The notes under the pieces were generated by a model. It was not told the origin of the DNA, made no database searches, and was given only the letters and a program-made list of their open reading frames with translations. Source: Pseudogymnoascus destructans (Eukaryota; Ascomycota; Leotiomycetes; Thelebolales; Thelebolaceae). From it: a DNA stretch of 64,000 bases. A program made the translations under genes and the position numbers. Below, piece after piece: positions 9,536-21,234 of this stretch. The stretch is from contig NW_020167561.1 in the NCBI RefSeq assembly GCF_001641265.1, positions 1 to 64,000 of the forward strand, given 5' to 3'. The first letter of the stretch is position 1. Each line of letters opens with the position of its first letter.

Positions 9536-10471
9536 TGTAATGGTGGGTGCACCAGATATGAGAATCTAGCCACCCAAGGAAGGGATGAATTTACTAAGAC
9601 AACACACTGTCTTAGGAAACAGAGCCAAAGGGTTGTAGCTTAGACTATTCCACAACGCAGCAATCAGGTGTATGATGTGGTGAAGTGGTCTAGACAAGTT
9701 GCAACAAATGTTGAGTCTGAGAACTCAGGGGTAAGTCAGAGGTTAGCACCTCACTGACTTTTCAAAAACAGAGAATAACAAGATCAATGCTTGGAAGCTT
9801 GGAAAAGACGTAGAAGTATGTGCTAGTCGATTTACTGTATTGCCTGCTTGCCCTTTCTTAAGGAAAGGGCAATCCTATTTATGCCAAAGGAGTGTAGTTC
9901 TCTCATTTTCCATGACTTTCCATGACTAACCAGGCTTGGTAAATGTATTAGAAATCAAGTGCGACCCACAACTAGCTTGCTAATCATGTAGTGAACGTAA
10001 GAGAATCCCATAGAACCATCTCTTGGGTTCCTAGCCTATAGGAAGTGAAAAGGAGGTCCAAGGTCAGAGTACCTATAGACAAATTATGTCATAACTTAAC
10101 CAATCTTGTGGGTAACTAAGGAGCGATGACGTGTAATGAATCATAGAGGGTTGTAGAAGCTTCTAGAGCTATCGTTCATGTTCCTAGGCCTCTAGTTGGT
10201 AGACATATGCCATGTGGTAGTATTGGCCCACCCCCTTAAGGAGGAGATTTTCTTAATAACTTGTTCAATGAGTGTCCAAATGATATGCCGTGATGTATGT
10301 AGCATAAACAGATGTAGTAGAAGAGTTTGCAGCAATCGTTGAGTAGTATTGCTTCTGTTGTTGGTGTGATAAGCCAAGATATGTATGGTGACTTGTAGGT
10401 TTGAGGAGGAGATTTCTAAGTTTGCTCTTGAGTTTGATAGCAAACTGAGTGCAACGAATGTCAGTATGACA
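9536..10471 (-). repeat. Solo LTR, element 2 family, 936-bp type
   Basis: Bounded by TGTAATGG and TATGACA in reverse orientation, and near-identical to the 3' LTR at 7064-8000. The flanks (GTAGT and AGTGT) do not form a 5-bp duplication, although AGT is shared. With 7064-8000 it forms a large inverted LTR pair about 1.5 kb apart. Confidence 0.88.
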
Positions 10472-12954
10472 AGTGTGGGATATTATTTAAGTACGGCCAT
10501 CCCCGGTAGGCGTGATATTTTTTGTATAATGTAAGGACACAGGGCAACCAGCTCACAGTAATAGCATATGAGAGTGCGAGTCGGAGGCTAAACGGATGCT
10601 ATCCTATAGGTCTACTACGAAGGATACAAAAAAGATGATGGGGGAACCCCGTGAGTCGATTGTCTCAAGTACCCGAAACCCATCCGACTCAGTTCCGACT
10701 CAGTTAGCCCACCCAAATGATCACACGTGACCCCGCAGCTACCCAGAGTCTACTCCCTAGAATGAGAGACGAGAAGGCATCCTTACACCTCCTCTCGAGA
10801 GTTAAGCATAGTGATCTAGGAGTCTAGAGCATCTGTTATAGACAACTAGGCATTTTAGTTACTGCTATTAAGCTTAGCGATATACACCCTACACTTGTAG
10901 ACAAGCTTAGCTATAGCATAGCTAAGTGTTTAGTGCTCTTTGCCTTAGTCTGCCATAAGGCGCTAGGTAATCCGCTTCTAAAATGCTTAGTTAGACTAGT
11001 AGCTATATACAGCCTGCTACTTAATGTAGAGCTACACGACAAAGAGCATGTCCTTAGCAGTCATACGGTTTTGACATATGTTACTGTTACATGCCAAAAG
11101 TGTGACAGTAACAGTTGCTAAATTGGTCTATTATATTCTTCACATGGGGGATTCACGCGCTGCTCCATTAGGCGTCGGGTCGACACGCACGTGGTGCCGA
11201 TATCGTTAGTTCTTGTCTAGAAGGATGGGTATACCGCCGTTAGTCATCTAGTCACCGTTCCAGCCCCCAGTTCCGAGGGCCCAGCCAGACGCGAACGGAC
11301 CGTTTAACTGCTTTAACCCAAGCCCGGTGGCTCGCCGCCGCCGGCGATTAGGTAGGCGGTATTAGTTATGTCGCCGGCGCGCACAGCATCGTGGGCTTCA
11401 CACTCGCTCGGTGGGGCGTGGATGTGGATGTGCACGCGCGCGCAGAGGTACGGTACTTGCTATTACGAGATCGAATGCTCGTTTGAGAGGGGATCGTGAC
11501 GTTTGGAGGGGTTTTTGGGGGGGGTTTTGGGGGGGAGAGGTTACGATACCGATACCACTGGATGGTGTACAGTGCAGTCTACGGTTCTGTATGGCTGGCG
11601 TCGGGTCTGTGGATGGAATACTATTCGGCGGTGTGGTGAGGTTTTTTATGTGCGAGGGATTATTATATATATCACCAGCTTCACCATCTCCCCTCCCACC
11701 CCCTCTCTTCCCCCCTTCCCTGTCTCTTTTCCTCTTGGAAAGCGTCCATCCATCCATCCATCCAGCCAGCCAGCCAGCCCATCGATGAATCGTTAAGAGG
11801 ATCTTTCCAAGGGTTTATATCCCTTGTTCGACCTTTTAATCCCTCGCCGACTACTCCTCCTCGTCTCCCCGCTCCCTCCTCGTCTCCCCGCTCCCTCCTC
11901 GTCTCCCCGCTCCTACCTCGCACCCATCCACCACCCCTACTGCAATAGAATTTGTACGTACGACACGACAATTGAGCCCAACCACTTCAGCCTGCGAGGG
12001 TCTGGATTGCTTTATACCTCACTCAACCACCTATATCCCACATCACATCACACATCTCACCATCAGCATCTCCATCTCGCCATCAGCATCTCCATCTCGC
12101 CATCAGCATCTCCATCTCGCCATCAGCATCTCATCTCGCCATCAGATCTCCATCTCGCCATCAGCATCTCATCTCGCCATCCAGGTTACGCCATTAGCCT
12201 CGACGCGCTACAATCCCTACAACCCCAACCCCTACAACCCCTACAACCCCTACAATCCCCCAACAAACTTACCAACTACATCAAAACCACCAACACCACG
12301 TCAAAGTACGCCGCGCGGAAGTCACGGAAGACTACGGACGTTGGACAGCCAGCGACCCTTCATGTCCCTGCCGTTAGCAGCCTGCGCGTGCGTGGCCTCC
12401 TCCAGTTCTAATTACCAAATATCCCACGGCGATTGATCCAGCCCGTCCAACCATAACGACCGTTCAGTCACCAGTCACGGAAAGTCCCAAAACTTCAAAA
12501 AAAAAGTACCCCCCGCCGTCCACCGAAAATCAATCCCCTCCCTCCAGACCATCGCTGACCTGACCACCCCGAACAGGAAAAAAATAAAAATAAACATCGT
12601 GAACTCTTTGTTTATTTACTACTTCTACTTCCCTTTTCCCCCTTTTCCCTAACCCTTATCCCCGTCGTCGACCAGAGCGATAGAGTTTCCTCTCACACCA
12701 CTCCACCCACTCCACTCCACACAACACACACAACCCCGCGCGAATCTCACCTGCTGAGACCTGCACGCACCACCAACCAACCCGCTGCACGCACACGCCT
12801 CAAACTCAATCGCTCACTTGCAGCTTCCCACCCGCCATTGGCTTGGCTCGATAACTACACACTTTTCGACTCTCCCTCCACGACCCCTCACTGGGCGCCC
12901 AGCAAAAAAGAAAAAGAAAAAGAAAAAGAAACCGAAATAACACACACAACATTC
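10472..12954. other. 2.5-kb gene-poor stretch, left edge of gene core and upstream region of nmrA
   Basis: 10472-11140 is AT-rich with no coding similarity I can recognise; it contains a near-perfect hairpin around 11063-11096 (TGTTACTGTTAC and GTGACAGTAACA). From about 11141 GC rises. 11400-12440 has long ORFs on both strands, but they are proline/serine-rich, caused by C/T-rich sequence. Simple repeats include a CATC/CAGC run near 11746-11780 and a CTACAACCC run near 12219-12260. 12600-12830 is pyrimidine-rich and could be the nmrA promoter or 5' leader. Confidence 0.6.
12061..12180. repeat. Tandem repeat, about 20-bp unit
   Basis: Three exact copies of CATCAGCATCTCCATCTCGC (12061-12120) are followed by about three degraded copies with 1-2 bp deletions. 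It lies about 0.8 kb upstream of nmrA. Confidence 0.9.
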
Positions 12955-14172
12955 ATGCCCTCCGCCACGCCACGCCCGAGCGACCTGCCCCTGCGCCCGC
13001 GCCCCTCCCCCCCCGCCGCCGCCTCAAAGGCCTCCCCCGCCTCTCTCCCCGTCCACCCCCCCCACACCCCCATGACCCGCACGATCGCGGTCGTCAACTC
13101 GAGCGGGCGGCAAGCCGCGTCTCTGATCCGCGTCGCGAGCGCCGTGGGCTATCGCGTGCACGCGCAGCTGCGCAATCTCGAGGGCATCGTGGCGCAGGAG
13201 ATCGCCGCCTTGCCCAACGTCTCCATCTTCGTCGGCGAGCTGGCGCCGCGCGTGGATAAGGGGCGCGTTAATACGGCGCTGATCCGCGAGCTGTTCCAGG
13301 GCGCGCAGGTCGCTTTCATTAATACCACGTTCTGGGGGGATGAGGTGGCTATCGGGATTGCCCTCGCCGATGCCGCCAAGGAGGCGCATATCCAGCACTA
13401 CATCTACTCCTCGATGCCGGACCACTCGCAGTGCTCCCCCTCCTGGCCCTCCCTCCCCCTCTGGGCCTCCAAAGCCCGCGTCGAGTCTTACATCCGCTCC
13501 CTCGCCCTCCCCGCCACATTCGTCGACACAGGGATCTACAACAACAACTTCACCTCCCTCCCCTACCCCCTCTTCTGCATGGCCCTCCAGCCCAACGGCT
13601 CCTTCACCTGGCGCGCACCCTTCCACCCTGACGCCCCGCTCCCTTGGTTAGACGCTGAACACGACGTCGGACCCGCTGTGCTACAACTCCTCAAGAACGG
13701 ACCCCCGGCCCCTGGATCCCCGCCCAACAGAATTGCACTAGCATACGAGCGGCTCTCCCCCCGCGAAGCCTGCCGTGCCTTCTCCCGCGCCCTCCGCAGA
13801 CCAGTACGCTACGAGCGCGGCCCCATCGAAATCGCCGTCTCCATCCCCAGCGGGTATGCGAGACAGCTTCGCGCCTTAGAACAGCTCTTCTCGATGGGTG
13901 GACCGGATGCGGAAGCGCAGCCGCCGTATTTTGGGGATCTGGCGCAGGAGGAGAGTGTGCCCGCTGCCGCGATGGGGTTGTGGGAGGGGTATAGGGGGTT
14001 GGAGGAGTATGCGAGGGAGGTTTTCCCGCTGGAGGAGGCGGCGAATGGGTTGACGTGGATGCATGAGCCGGTGGAGAGGGTGGAGAGGGGGGTGGAGGGG
14101 GAGGATGAGAGTGATGATGAGGAGGAGGGGTTGATGATGGGGAAGAGGAGGCAGGAGGAGTGGCTTGCTTGA
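12955..14172 (+). CDS. nmrA: NmrA-type nitrogen metabolite repression regulator
   Basis: A single-exon gene of 405 residues from ATG 12955. The family core starts at the in-frame Met at 13072 with an NAD(P)-binding Rossmann motif in NmrA form (VVNSSGRQAAS) and continues with FINTTFWGDE, HYIYSSMPDHS, YNNNFTSLPYPLF and PLPWLDAEHDVGPA, all characteristic of Aspergillus NmrA/Neurospora NMR1. In that family the protein binds NAD(P) and the GATA factor AreA/NIT2 and represses nitrogen-catabolic genes. The 39 residues before Met 13072 are Pro/Ser/Ala-rich and lack family similarity, so 13072 may be the main start. The C-terminus is acidic. The GATA partner is not in the window. Confidence 0.9.
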   Translation: MPSATPRPSDLPLRPRPSPPAAASKASPASLPVHPPHTPMTRTIAVVNSSGRQAASLIRVASAVGYRVHAQLRNLEGIVAQEIAALPNVSIFVGELAPRVDKGRVNTALIRELFQGAQVAFINTTFWGDEVAIGIALADAAKEAHIQHYIYSSMPDHSQCSPSWPSLPLWASKARVESYIRSLALPATFVDTGIYNNNFTSLPYPLFCMALQPNGSFTWRAPFHPDAPLPWLDAEHDVGPAVLQLLKNGPPAPGSPPNRIALAYERLSPREACRAFSRALRRPVRYERGPIEIAVSIPSGYARQLRALEQLFSMGGPDAEAQPPYFGDLAQEESVPAAAMGLWEGYRGLEEYAREVFPLEEAANGLTWMHEPVERVERGVEGEDESDDEEEGLMMGKRRQEEWLA

Positions 14173-14675
14173 ACGGTTAATCCATAAACTGACGGTCATT
14201 TTTTTAATTCATGGCATGGAAAATGCAGTGCCTACGGGTTTGGGCATGGGAGATGGGATTGGATAAGGAAGAAACTAAAATGGGAACGGAATGGGAAAGG
14301 CGGGTTGGGAGGTGCATCAGGCACGGCGTTGGGAATTTTTCGGGTTTTTAAGTGCTGCCTTCTTGCTGCCCGCTTGCTTGCGGAGCCTGCGATTATTTCT
14401 TGGGGATGGAACGGATGGGATATTGAGATACCGTGAGCATGGATAGGGATATTGAAGTGGTTAACAAGGAGATGGGAGTGGGATAGGAGATGATATCACG
14501 ACAGACAGATGGGGAGGGGATACAGACGGGGAATACGGGCTGGGAATCACACCCACGCATGCCCTCACAATACAAGAACTTTCACCACCCCACTCAACAC
14601 CTCTCCAAACTCAAGTCCAATCCAAACATCAATCCAAAAACTCAATTCCCCTCTCCCTATCTACCCCCTACCCCC
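14173..14675. other. Convergent intergenic region, no gene seen
   Basis: This lies between the stop codons of nmrA (+) and the nucleoside transporter (-). It holds purine-rich and A-rich sequence suitable for 3' ends of both transcripts, with no supported ORF or RNA gene. Confidence 0.6.
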
Positions 14676-16786
14676 CTAATGACCCGGCGCAACCTTAAAA
14701 AGCGTAGCTTGATCACTAACCAACATCCCCGCAATACTCGCACTAGTAAGCGTACTCACGATCCCACTAAGCAGCGCACTAAACGCCACCCGTGCAACCC
14801 CTCCCCCCTTCCCCGGTGCCAGCTGGGAGAGGACGCCGATTTGGATGCCGACGGAGGAGATGTTGCCGAAGCCGCAGAGGGCGTAGGTGGCGATGAGGCG
14901 GGAGCGGGGGGAGAGGTGGGCATATTCGGCGTCAGAGGTTAGGAAGGAGAACTGTTGATGGGATGATAGTGTCAGTTATCTGGATTCTTCTCTTGTTTTT
15001 ATTTTTGGGGGGGGAGGGGGAAATAGACTTACAGCGACGAATTCATTAGTAATAATCTTCATCCCGATCAACTTGCTCACCAACAAGATATCCCCACCAC
15101 TGCGATCGACGCCGAGCAGGAAAGAGACGGGATAAAACAAATACCCCAACACAAACTGGATCGTAAGATTATGCGTCTCCCCATCATTAAAAGACCCGAT
15201 ATTCAGATAATGCCCCCACCACGTCAACACCGCATTAACCACCTCGAGCAAACTCAAAATACACAACAGCGACGCTACAATCATGCCTGCGACCTTGAGG
15301 CCGAGCCATCCGCCGTTGGCGAAGGCGTGCAGAGCGTTGGAGGGACGCTCTTCGTCTTCCATTGCCGGGACGACGATGCGGCCTGCGGTTAATGGTTCCT
15401 CGGTCTCGGGGTAGCGGAGTTTGGAGATGGCGAGGGAGGCGGGGATGGACATCACGCAGCTGGAGATGAGGGCTTGTGGGTTGATCCCCATGGAGATGTA
15501 AGCCGCGAGGACGGAGCCAGCGATGGTGGCGAAGCCGGAGGTCATGACTTGGTGCAGTTCCGCGTCCGTGAGATGCGGGATGAACGGCCTGATCAACACC
15601 GCAGACTCGCCCTGCCCGACGAACGGGGAGGCGGCGGCGACGACGGCCTCGGCGCCAGAGACGTGCATGGTGTAGAAGAAGAGGTGGGCGAATTTGGAGA
15701 TGAAGAACTGGAGGGTGCCGAGGTAGTAGAGCAGCTGCACCAGGGCGATGAAGAAGATGATGGGGGGGATGACGTTGATGATGAACCAGCCCAGGGTCAG
15801 GGCGTCTGCGTTGGTGAGGAACTCGGTGCCCTTGCTTGCGAAGCCGAGGAGGGACTTGGCGAGGTAGGCGATGAAGTTGAAGATGTCGTATCCGGCTTTC
15901 GTGCGTAGGACGAAGACGGCGAGGATGAATTGCGCCAGCATGCCTACGATGACGGTGTGCCACTTGATTAACTTCCGGTTCTTCGAGGTTGCCCAGAAGA
16001 GGAAGATGAACACCGCGAGTCCGAAACAGGATATCGCGCGGTTGGCGCGCGTGTTGTCCTTCGTCTCCTCAGCCACCATTGAGCCGACGAGGATTACGGC
16101 CACGGTGCCGAGGGCGCCGAGGGGGAGGCGGAAGCGGGGGGGGATCATGTAGACGAGGCGTTGCACGATGTTTTTCCAGAGGAAGGCGATGGGGATCATG
16201 GCGTAGCGGGAGGGGATGTAGAAGGTTACGAGGCGGATCATAATAAAGAGCCAGAGGAGGAAGGGGATGAGCCAGCCGTAGTCGTTGCGGTGGAGGACGA
16301 GGCCTGCAATCCACCATCTGTAGGAGTTAGTCGTCCTTCACGTCGTGCATGCGCCGCCATCTCGTGGAGTCTAGATACAGACTTCCACTTCCAATGGGAA
16401 CGGCATAAAGTAGAGGGCACGCAAACTCACCCAGTCATCACAGTCCCAATCACAACATGAATAGCCACGCAAATCTGCTTCCGATACTTCGCAATAAACT
16501 TCTTGATCGCCCCCGGCTCCTCATCCTCACTCCTCACCTCCTCCTGATGCACCCGCGCCACTTTCACCTCCTCCGTATCATTGATCTCGAGATCGAGCTT
16601 GCGTAGACTATCGCGGTCGGTCGACGCGTTGTTATCCGTCGTGGGATACAACCCATCATCGCGCACACTCCCACCCCCATGCCTCAGCCTCGTCGCATCC
16701 GTCTCCATCGCCGTCGTCCCAGTCGTCCCCGGCGCATGCCCCGCGCGCCCCACGCCCCCAATCGCCTCAGCAGATGAATGCTGCAT
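14676..16786 (-). CDS. Concentrative nucleoside transporter (CNT/SLC28 family)
   Basis: Three exons by splice consensus and frame: 16786-16431, 16317-15033 and 14951-14676 (introns 113 and 81 bp), giving 638 residues. The N-terminal 110 residues are hydrophilic and cytosolic in character; a run of hydrophobic helices follows. The family core is clear: GQGESAVLIRPF, MTSGFATIAGSVLAAYIS, ITNEFVA across intron 2, and LSPRSRLIATYALCGFGN with GIQIGVLSQ in exon 3. CNT proteins couple nucleoside uptake to an ion gradient at the plasma membrane. Substrate preference cannot be read here. It is convergent with nmrA; a role in nitrogen salvage under nmrA control would be speculation. Confidence 0.9.
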
Positions 16787-18103
16787 AGCTACTCTGCTCT
16801 CGCTACTTCGTTAGAAGGGGGGGCAATGTTGAATGAATTGGCCCTCGCGCGACTTCAGCAACAGTCGCAAGTCCGAGAACACAAAAAAGACGAGAGGAGA
16901 GAGAAGAAAGGAAGAGAGGTGTCGTCCGCGTGCGCGCGGGGACTTTATTTCGGTCCACTCCATAGTACGTAGTCCCCATTTTGCCTACCCTACCTGACCT
17001 TACCACCCCTTCACGGATCCCGCCGCGTGCTGATGGCAGGGCATCTTTGGCAGTGTGGACGCTGTACCACGCCCGATGAGGAAAGTGATACCCATCCGCG
17101 GCCTCATCCTAACGCGCTTTCCCGCGTGGAGCAGCTGGGTGGAGCATCTTAGTACAGTGGTTCTCCCTTCCCCACATGCAGGATTTGTTTCCGATAAGCG
17201 CAATTTGTGTGCGTTCGTTTTTGTCCAAGAGTCTAGAGTAGCAGTCCAGGCAAAGACAGTTTTATCTTCCACTATCAGTGGTTGTAGTTTTCTCAGTGGA
17301 GTGAGATCAGGGTTTAAGCTAGCCCTCGTGATCTTGGTGGCGCGCTATACTACCCCAGGTCGACGCGGTGCTGGGACGAATGAGGGGAGATGGAGGTGAG
17401 ATTGAGACGGGTGCAGCAACGGTCTCGGTGTATGGGAGATCGGTGGCGGTGGGGAGGCGGCTGGAATTGGAAGGTGGAGGGGAGGGGCGAGATATGGGTC
17501 CTGCCCTAAACTGCCGGACATGACCGACTCAGGCTGTCCATCACTTGTACAGAGGCTCAATGGGGCTCAGTGGACACACAACATACATACAGTTCAATAA
17601 AGTCTATACAATTAATTGATCCCGCTGAAGTTGAGATGATACGGTAAGATACCATCCTTGCTCTCGCCGACACTTATCTCGCCCCTTTTCTGTAGCTTAC
17701 CCCTCCCCAATGCGTCCCCCCATCCGCCCAAACCGCCATGACCGCACAAATACGTAGGTCGAGACGGGCCACGGGCGCGCCACATGTAACGTTCACGACG
17801 CCCAACTGACTGGCAGCGGCACACCCTTCGCTCCTGTCTACGCGGAATCCGTACCCTCCAACAATCACTATCTTTGTCCACCAACCCCAGAGCGAAGTGG
17901 TAGAGAAGCTGGAAACCCCTGGCGGATTGCGCTGAGATTAAACACGAGGGATCCACCAGAGCTGCACGACTGTATCCACAAGCCGAGGTGACAGGCCTGG
18001 AGTGCAGCGTGGGTCGCGGTTCGACGGCGAGTATCTCCCCGTTGCGTTAGGTTTGGCGCGATAAGACGACCAGGCGGCTGGCCAACACATGCGTCGGCTC
18101 GTC
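16787..18103. other. Intergenic, no supported gene
   Basis: Short ORFs on both strands show no family motifs. The first few hundred bases are the probable promoter of the transporter. No tRNA-like cloverleaf was recognised. Confidence 0.5.
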
Positions 18104-18615
18104 TCAGCCCAGATAAGGGGCATGGGTATGGGTATGGGTGTGCGTTGAGGAGATAAGTGCAATAGCAAGTGGTGATAAGAGAGAGAGGCGGCTGGAGGTG
18201 CTGGGATGGAGAGAATGCGAAGGGTTTTGGTGGCTTGAGGTGAATGAGTGTTGGTGCTGGTGATTGGAAGGGGGTGTTGTTACCCGGATGGCCGAGTGGG
18301 AGGAGACAGTGGTGATAAATGGGAGATGAGCTTCGCCGAGGATGGAAGCTGCTAAGCTGCTAGGGAGGCTTGGGATGAGCTTGTTGATATTGGAAGCTGG
18401 TCGCGTTGGAGCGGAGTTGGCCGGTCGTTTCGGCATACTGTTGTTTTTCCGTGACAAGTGAGAGCGGCATAGCGAGGGCCGAGATATGCGAGTTGGCGGC
18501 TTGAGATGGCACGCTGGATGAGACCTGCATTGCGCAGATACTCTGACTCCTTAGTTTGCGACGGCATGTTGATTCTCTTCAACTTCATGCATTTTTCGGT
18601 CGTCGGTTTACTCAC
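18104..18615 (-). CDS. Possible small gene, unassigned
   Basis: Two overlapping minus-strand frames are open: one starts MSKPTTEKCMKLKRINMPSQ at 18615 and the other runs 18457-18104. The first starts Lys-rich and then Ser/Gln-rich; the second ends in a Thr/His simple run. A third frame around 18370-18490 also lacks stops and is Gln/Ser-rich. They might be parts of one spliced gene, but no donor/acceptor pair is convincing and I recognise no domain. The call rests only on ORF length and position in a 3-kb gap. Confidence 0.2.
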
Positions 18616-18659
18616 TCTCCTGCGTTTTCCACGCTGTTTTCTGTTTTGTCATCTCCTAC

Positions 18660-18945
18660 ATTTCTTCCCTCTCTTACTTCCCTCTCTTACTTCCCTCTCT
18701 TACTTCCCTCTCTTACCTCCCTCTCTTACTTCCCTCTCTTACTTCCCTCTCTTACTTCCCTCTCTTACTTCCCTCTCTTACTTCCCTCTCTTACTTCCCT
18801 CTCTTACCTCCCTCTCTTACTTCCCTCTCTTACTTCCCTCTCTTACTTCCCTCTCTTACTTCCCTCTCTTACTTCCCTCTCTTACTTCCCTCTCTTACTT
18901 CCCTCTCTTACTTCCCTCTCTTACTTCCCTCTCTTACATCCCTGA
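18660..18945. repeat. 13-bp minisatellite, about 21 units
   Basis: The unit is CTTACTTCCCTCT, repeated head to tail with a few C-for-T variants. Because 13 is not a multiple of 3 and the unit lacks stops in two plus-strand frames, it creates long artificial ORFs encoding a 13-residue Leu/Ser-rich repeat. The strand is strongly pyrimidine-biased. Confidence 0.95.
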
Positions 18946-19840
18946 CATCATACATTTCTAAGTCTCCTCATACAATAATGTGCAAGCATTCAACCTACGA
19001 AGCCCGCCGCTGGGCGGCTCGCGAGGATATCATTATATATAAATTGTGAGGTGTGCCTAGCAGCACCGCCGCTGCATATGCTCCGCAACCATGGATGGCT
19101 TTTGGTTACAAGCCCAACTGAATCTACCCAAGAAACTACGGCGCAGACCTCAATAGGGAGTTTTTTGGACTAATGTCACAAGAAGACTTAAAATTTCTAA
19201 AGAATGAGTACACTGGGACTTAATGCAGACTAATCACCGTGCAAGCTATTTCGATGTGTTTCGAACTAGTCTATCTATCTCCATTCAGTTAAAAAAACAG
19301 TTTGCAGCATCCCCAACGTTTACTGTTGTAGATGCGCATCCCACTCTCCCTAAATCTACATATCCTCTTCTTTCATCTTAACGGTTGACAGCTCCAACGC
19401 TCTAAGCTCTAGAGATGTACCTTTATCTAATCGAGACCATTAATGAGGGTGTTGGAATCGATGTAGTTCACATCTGTGGCCAAGCGGATCAAATGCTCAA
19501 ATACTTGCCGAGTGAAAGGGTTGCGCTACATCAGCCACTAGATCTGCCATATCTGCTTCTATGTTGTTGCCAGATCTAGTAAAGTCGGTTAGCATTTGCC
19601 TAGAATATGTATTGATTTTTGCAGCATGCTCACTGTTGATTTTATCTGATTGATTACTTGGATAAGAATGAGGAAGTTCTCGACGTCGACTTCCGAGGGA
19701 TTCCATAAGACGACTCACCGGAACATGGGGTTCAAGGCCACCTGGTAAAGGCGTGGTGTGGGTCATCCATGGGGAATTAAGCCAGTCGATACAGAACTTT
19801 GCGGAGAAAATCTCGAGGTAGCCCCAGAGGGAAGTATCCC
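18946..19840. other. AT-rich intergenic, no supported gene
   Basis: A minus-strand open frame at 19497-19931 is unusually long for its AT content but overlaps the LysM remnant antisense and has no recognised motif. The rest is empty as far as I can see. Confidence 0.45.
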
Positions 19841-19879
19841 ATGGTGGCGATCTGAGAAGAAGGTTGTGCAGTATTTCCT

Positions 19880-21230
19880 TCAATGATGTGCAGGCTACGA
19901 GGGAGATGATTGTGCCAGCATCAATGTGCAAAACGGAATCACAGCAGAGTTATTCCTCACTGTTAACCCTTCCCTAAAGACATCCGACTGTACTGCGACA
20001 CTGATTGCGGGGACGACATACTGCCTAGGACCTACCTATGATTGGAACATGATATTAACGTCGTCTGGGACCACTACTATCACAACCTCTCATACTACAA
20101 TTATAACCAGCTCAACAACTTCCCCAGCCGTTACTGTTATTGGCGCAACTATATATCCAGCTGCCCCTGCTCAGACCAGTACAACGCCTCAGTGCAATTC
20201 TTGGTATACCGTTAAGAATGGAGATACGTGCGCCACAATTAATTCTGCGTACGGAATCTCACAGTCACAATTAGTCATCTGGAACGGTTATCTTAATACT
20301 GTCTGCGACAATCTCTCAGTCGGATACTCTGTCTGTGTATCAAGCCCTCTAGTGTTCCAATTCTAGACCTCCCTTGGGTGCTATGTAGATGTTACTGCTT
20401 CACGAAGTCTGGCGAATCAAATTGCACTTCCGAACCAAGACACTACGATGACAGTTGAGCTTTGTTAGCAAACACGATCGAGTGGATATACTTTCGCCGG
20501 CCTCGAATACGCTCACCAATGTTGGTGCGCTAACTCCATACTGAATAATAGCCCCGCGACATCAGGCCGTAGCAGTCCATGCCTAGCAAACACTGCAGAG
20601 ATGTGTGGTGGCAGTGACAGGATCAACGTCTACTCAATCGGCGATGATGCGACTGTTGGATGTTATGTCGACTCTTCTACATCACGTACTTTGAGAAACC
20701 GCGTTGCTGTTCCAAATGAAACAACAATAATGACACACCAAGTTTGCGAAAGCGCATGCGAGAGAGCTGGCTATCAAATTAATTTCCGGCGTTGAGTACA
20801 AATCGGAATCCTATTGTGATAACTCTATCAACGGCGCTAGTGCGTGCGCTTGTCGTTACCAGCGCATGTCATATCGCATCCACTTCTGCGGAGGTTCAAG
20901 TCGCATAACCATATTAACTAGACCGCAGTCTAGATATGTTGGTTGTTTCTCAGATTCAGCGACGGCTCGCACGCTAGTGAATAGATACTCCATTGCGAAT
21001 GAGGGCACAATCATGACGGTTGACCTATGTCGGAATGCTTGTAGAACCGCTAGTTACATATATTCAGGCGTTGAGTATGCCTAGCAGTGTTTCTGTGGCA
21101 ATGCCATTCAAACGACAGGCGCCATCAGTACAGGGTGTACTATGGCCTGTGCAGGCAATGTCTCTTAGATCTGTGGCGGATCTGACAGGGTCATATAATC
21201 CTAGTCTATCCACCACTAGACCCCCCCTTC
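19880..21230 (+). pseudogene. Decayed LysM plus WSC-domain secreted protein
   Basis: A LysM-like module (GDDCASINVQNGITAELF ... TYCLGP) is followed by a Thr/Ser-rich linker and a clear LysM (WYTVKNGDTCATINSAYGIS ... VGYSVCVSS) at about 20205-20340. Then come three WSC-type Cys-rich modules: GCYVDVTASRSLAN with YAHQCWCANS, VGCYVDSSTSRTLRNR, and YVGCFSDSATARTLVNR with CFCGNAIQTTG. LysM binds chitin-type glycans and WSC modules are carbohydrate-binding or cell-wall-sensing. In-frame stops occur after the second LysM (near 20365), at 20466-20468, and twice in 21080-21170, with a frame change near 20780. The signal peptide is not found. This is a dead gene, probably once a secreted wall or effector-type protein. 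Confidence 0.85.
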
Positions 21231-21234
21231 GAAT

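Noticed and set aside
10530..10560. TGTAAGGACA resembling the start of the third LTR family
   Set aside because: Only the first ten bases agree with 61133; sequence beyond differs and no paired end is found.
11411..12436. Several long plus-strand ORFs upstream of nmrA
   Set aside because: Composition is driven by C/T-rich repeats; frames overlap one another and carry no domain.
15235..15963. 242-residue His/Arg/Pro-rich minus ORF
   Set aside because: It is an alternative frame of the nucleoside transporter exon 2.
18660..18945. Direct repeats resembling a CRISPR array
   Set aside because: Units are contiguous 13-mers without spacers, in a eukaryotic genome; it is a minisatellite.
19497..19931. 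144-residue minus ORF
   Set aside because: It overlaps the LysM remnant antisense and has no family motif; kept only as an unexplained open frame.
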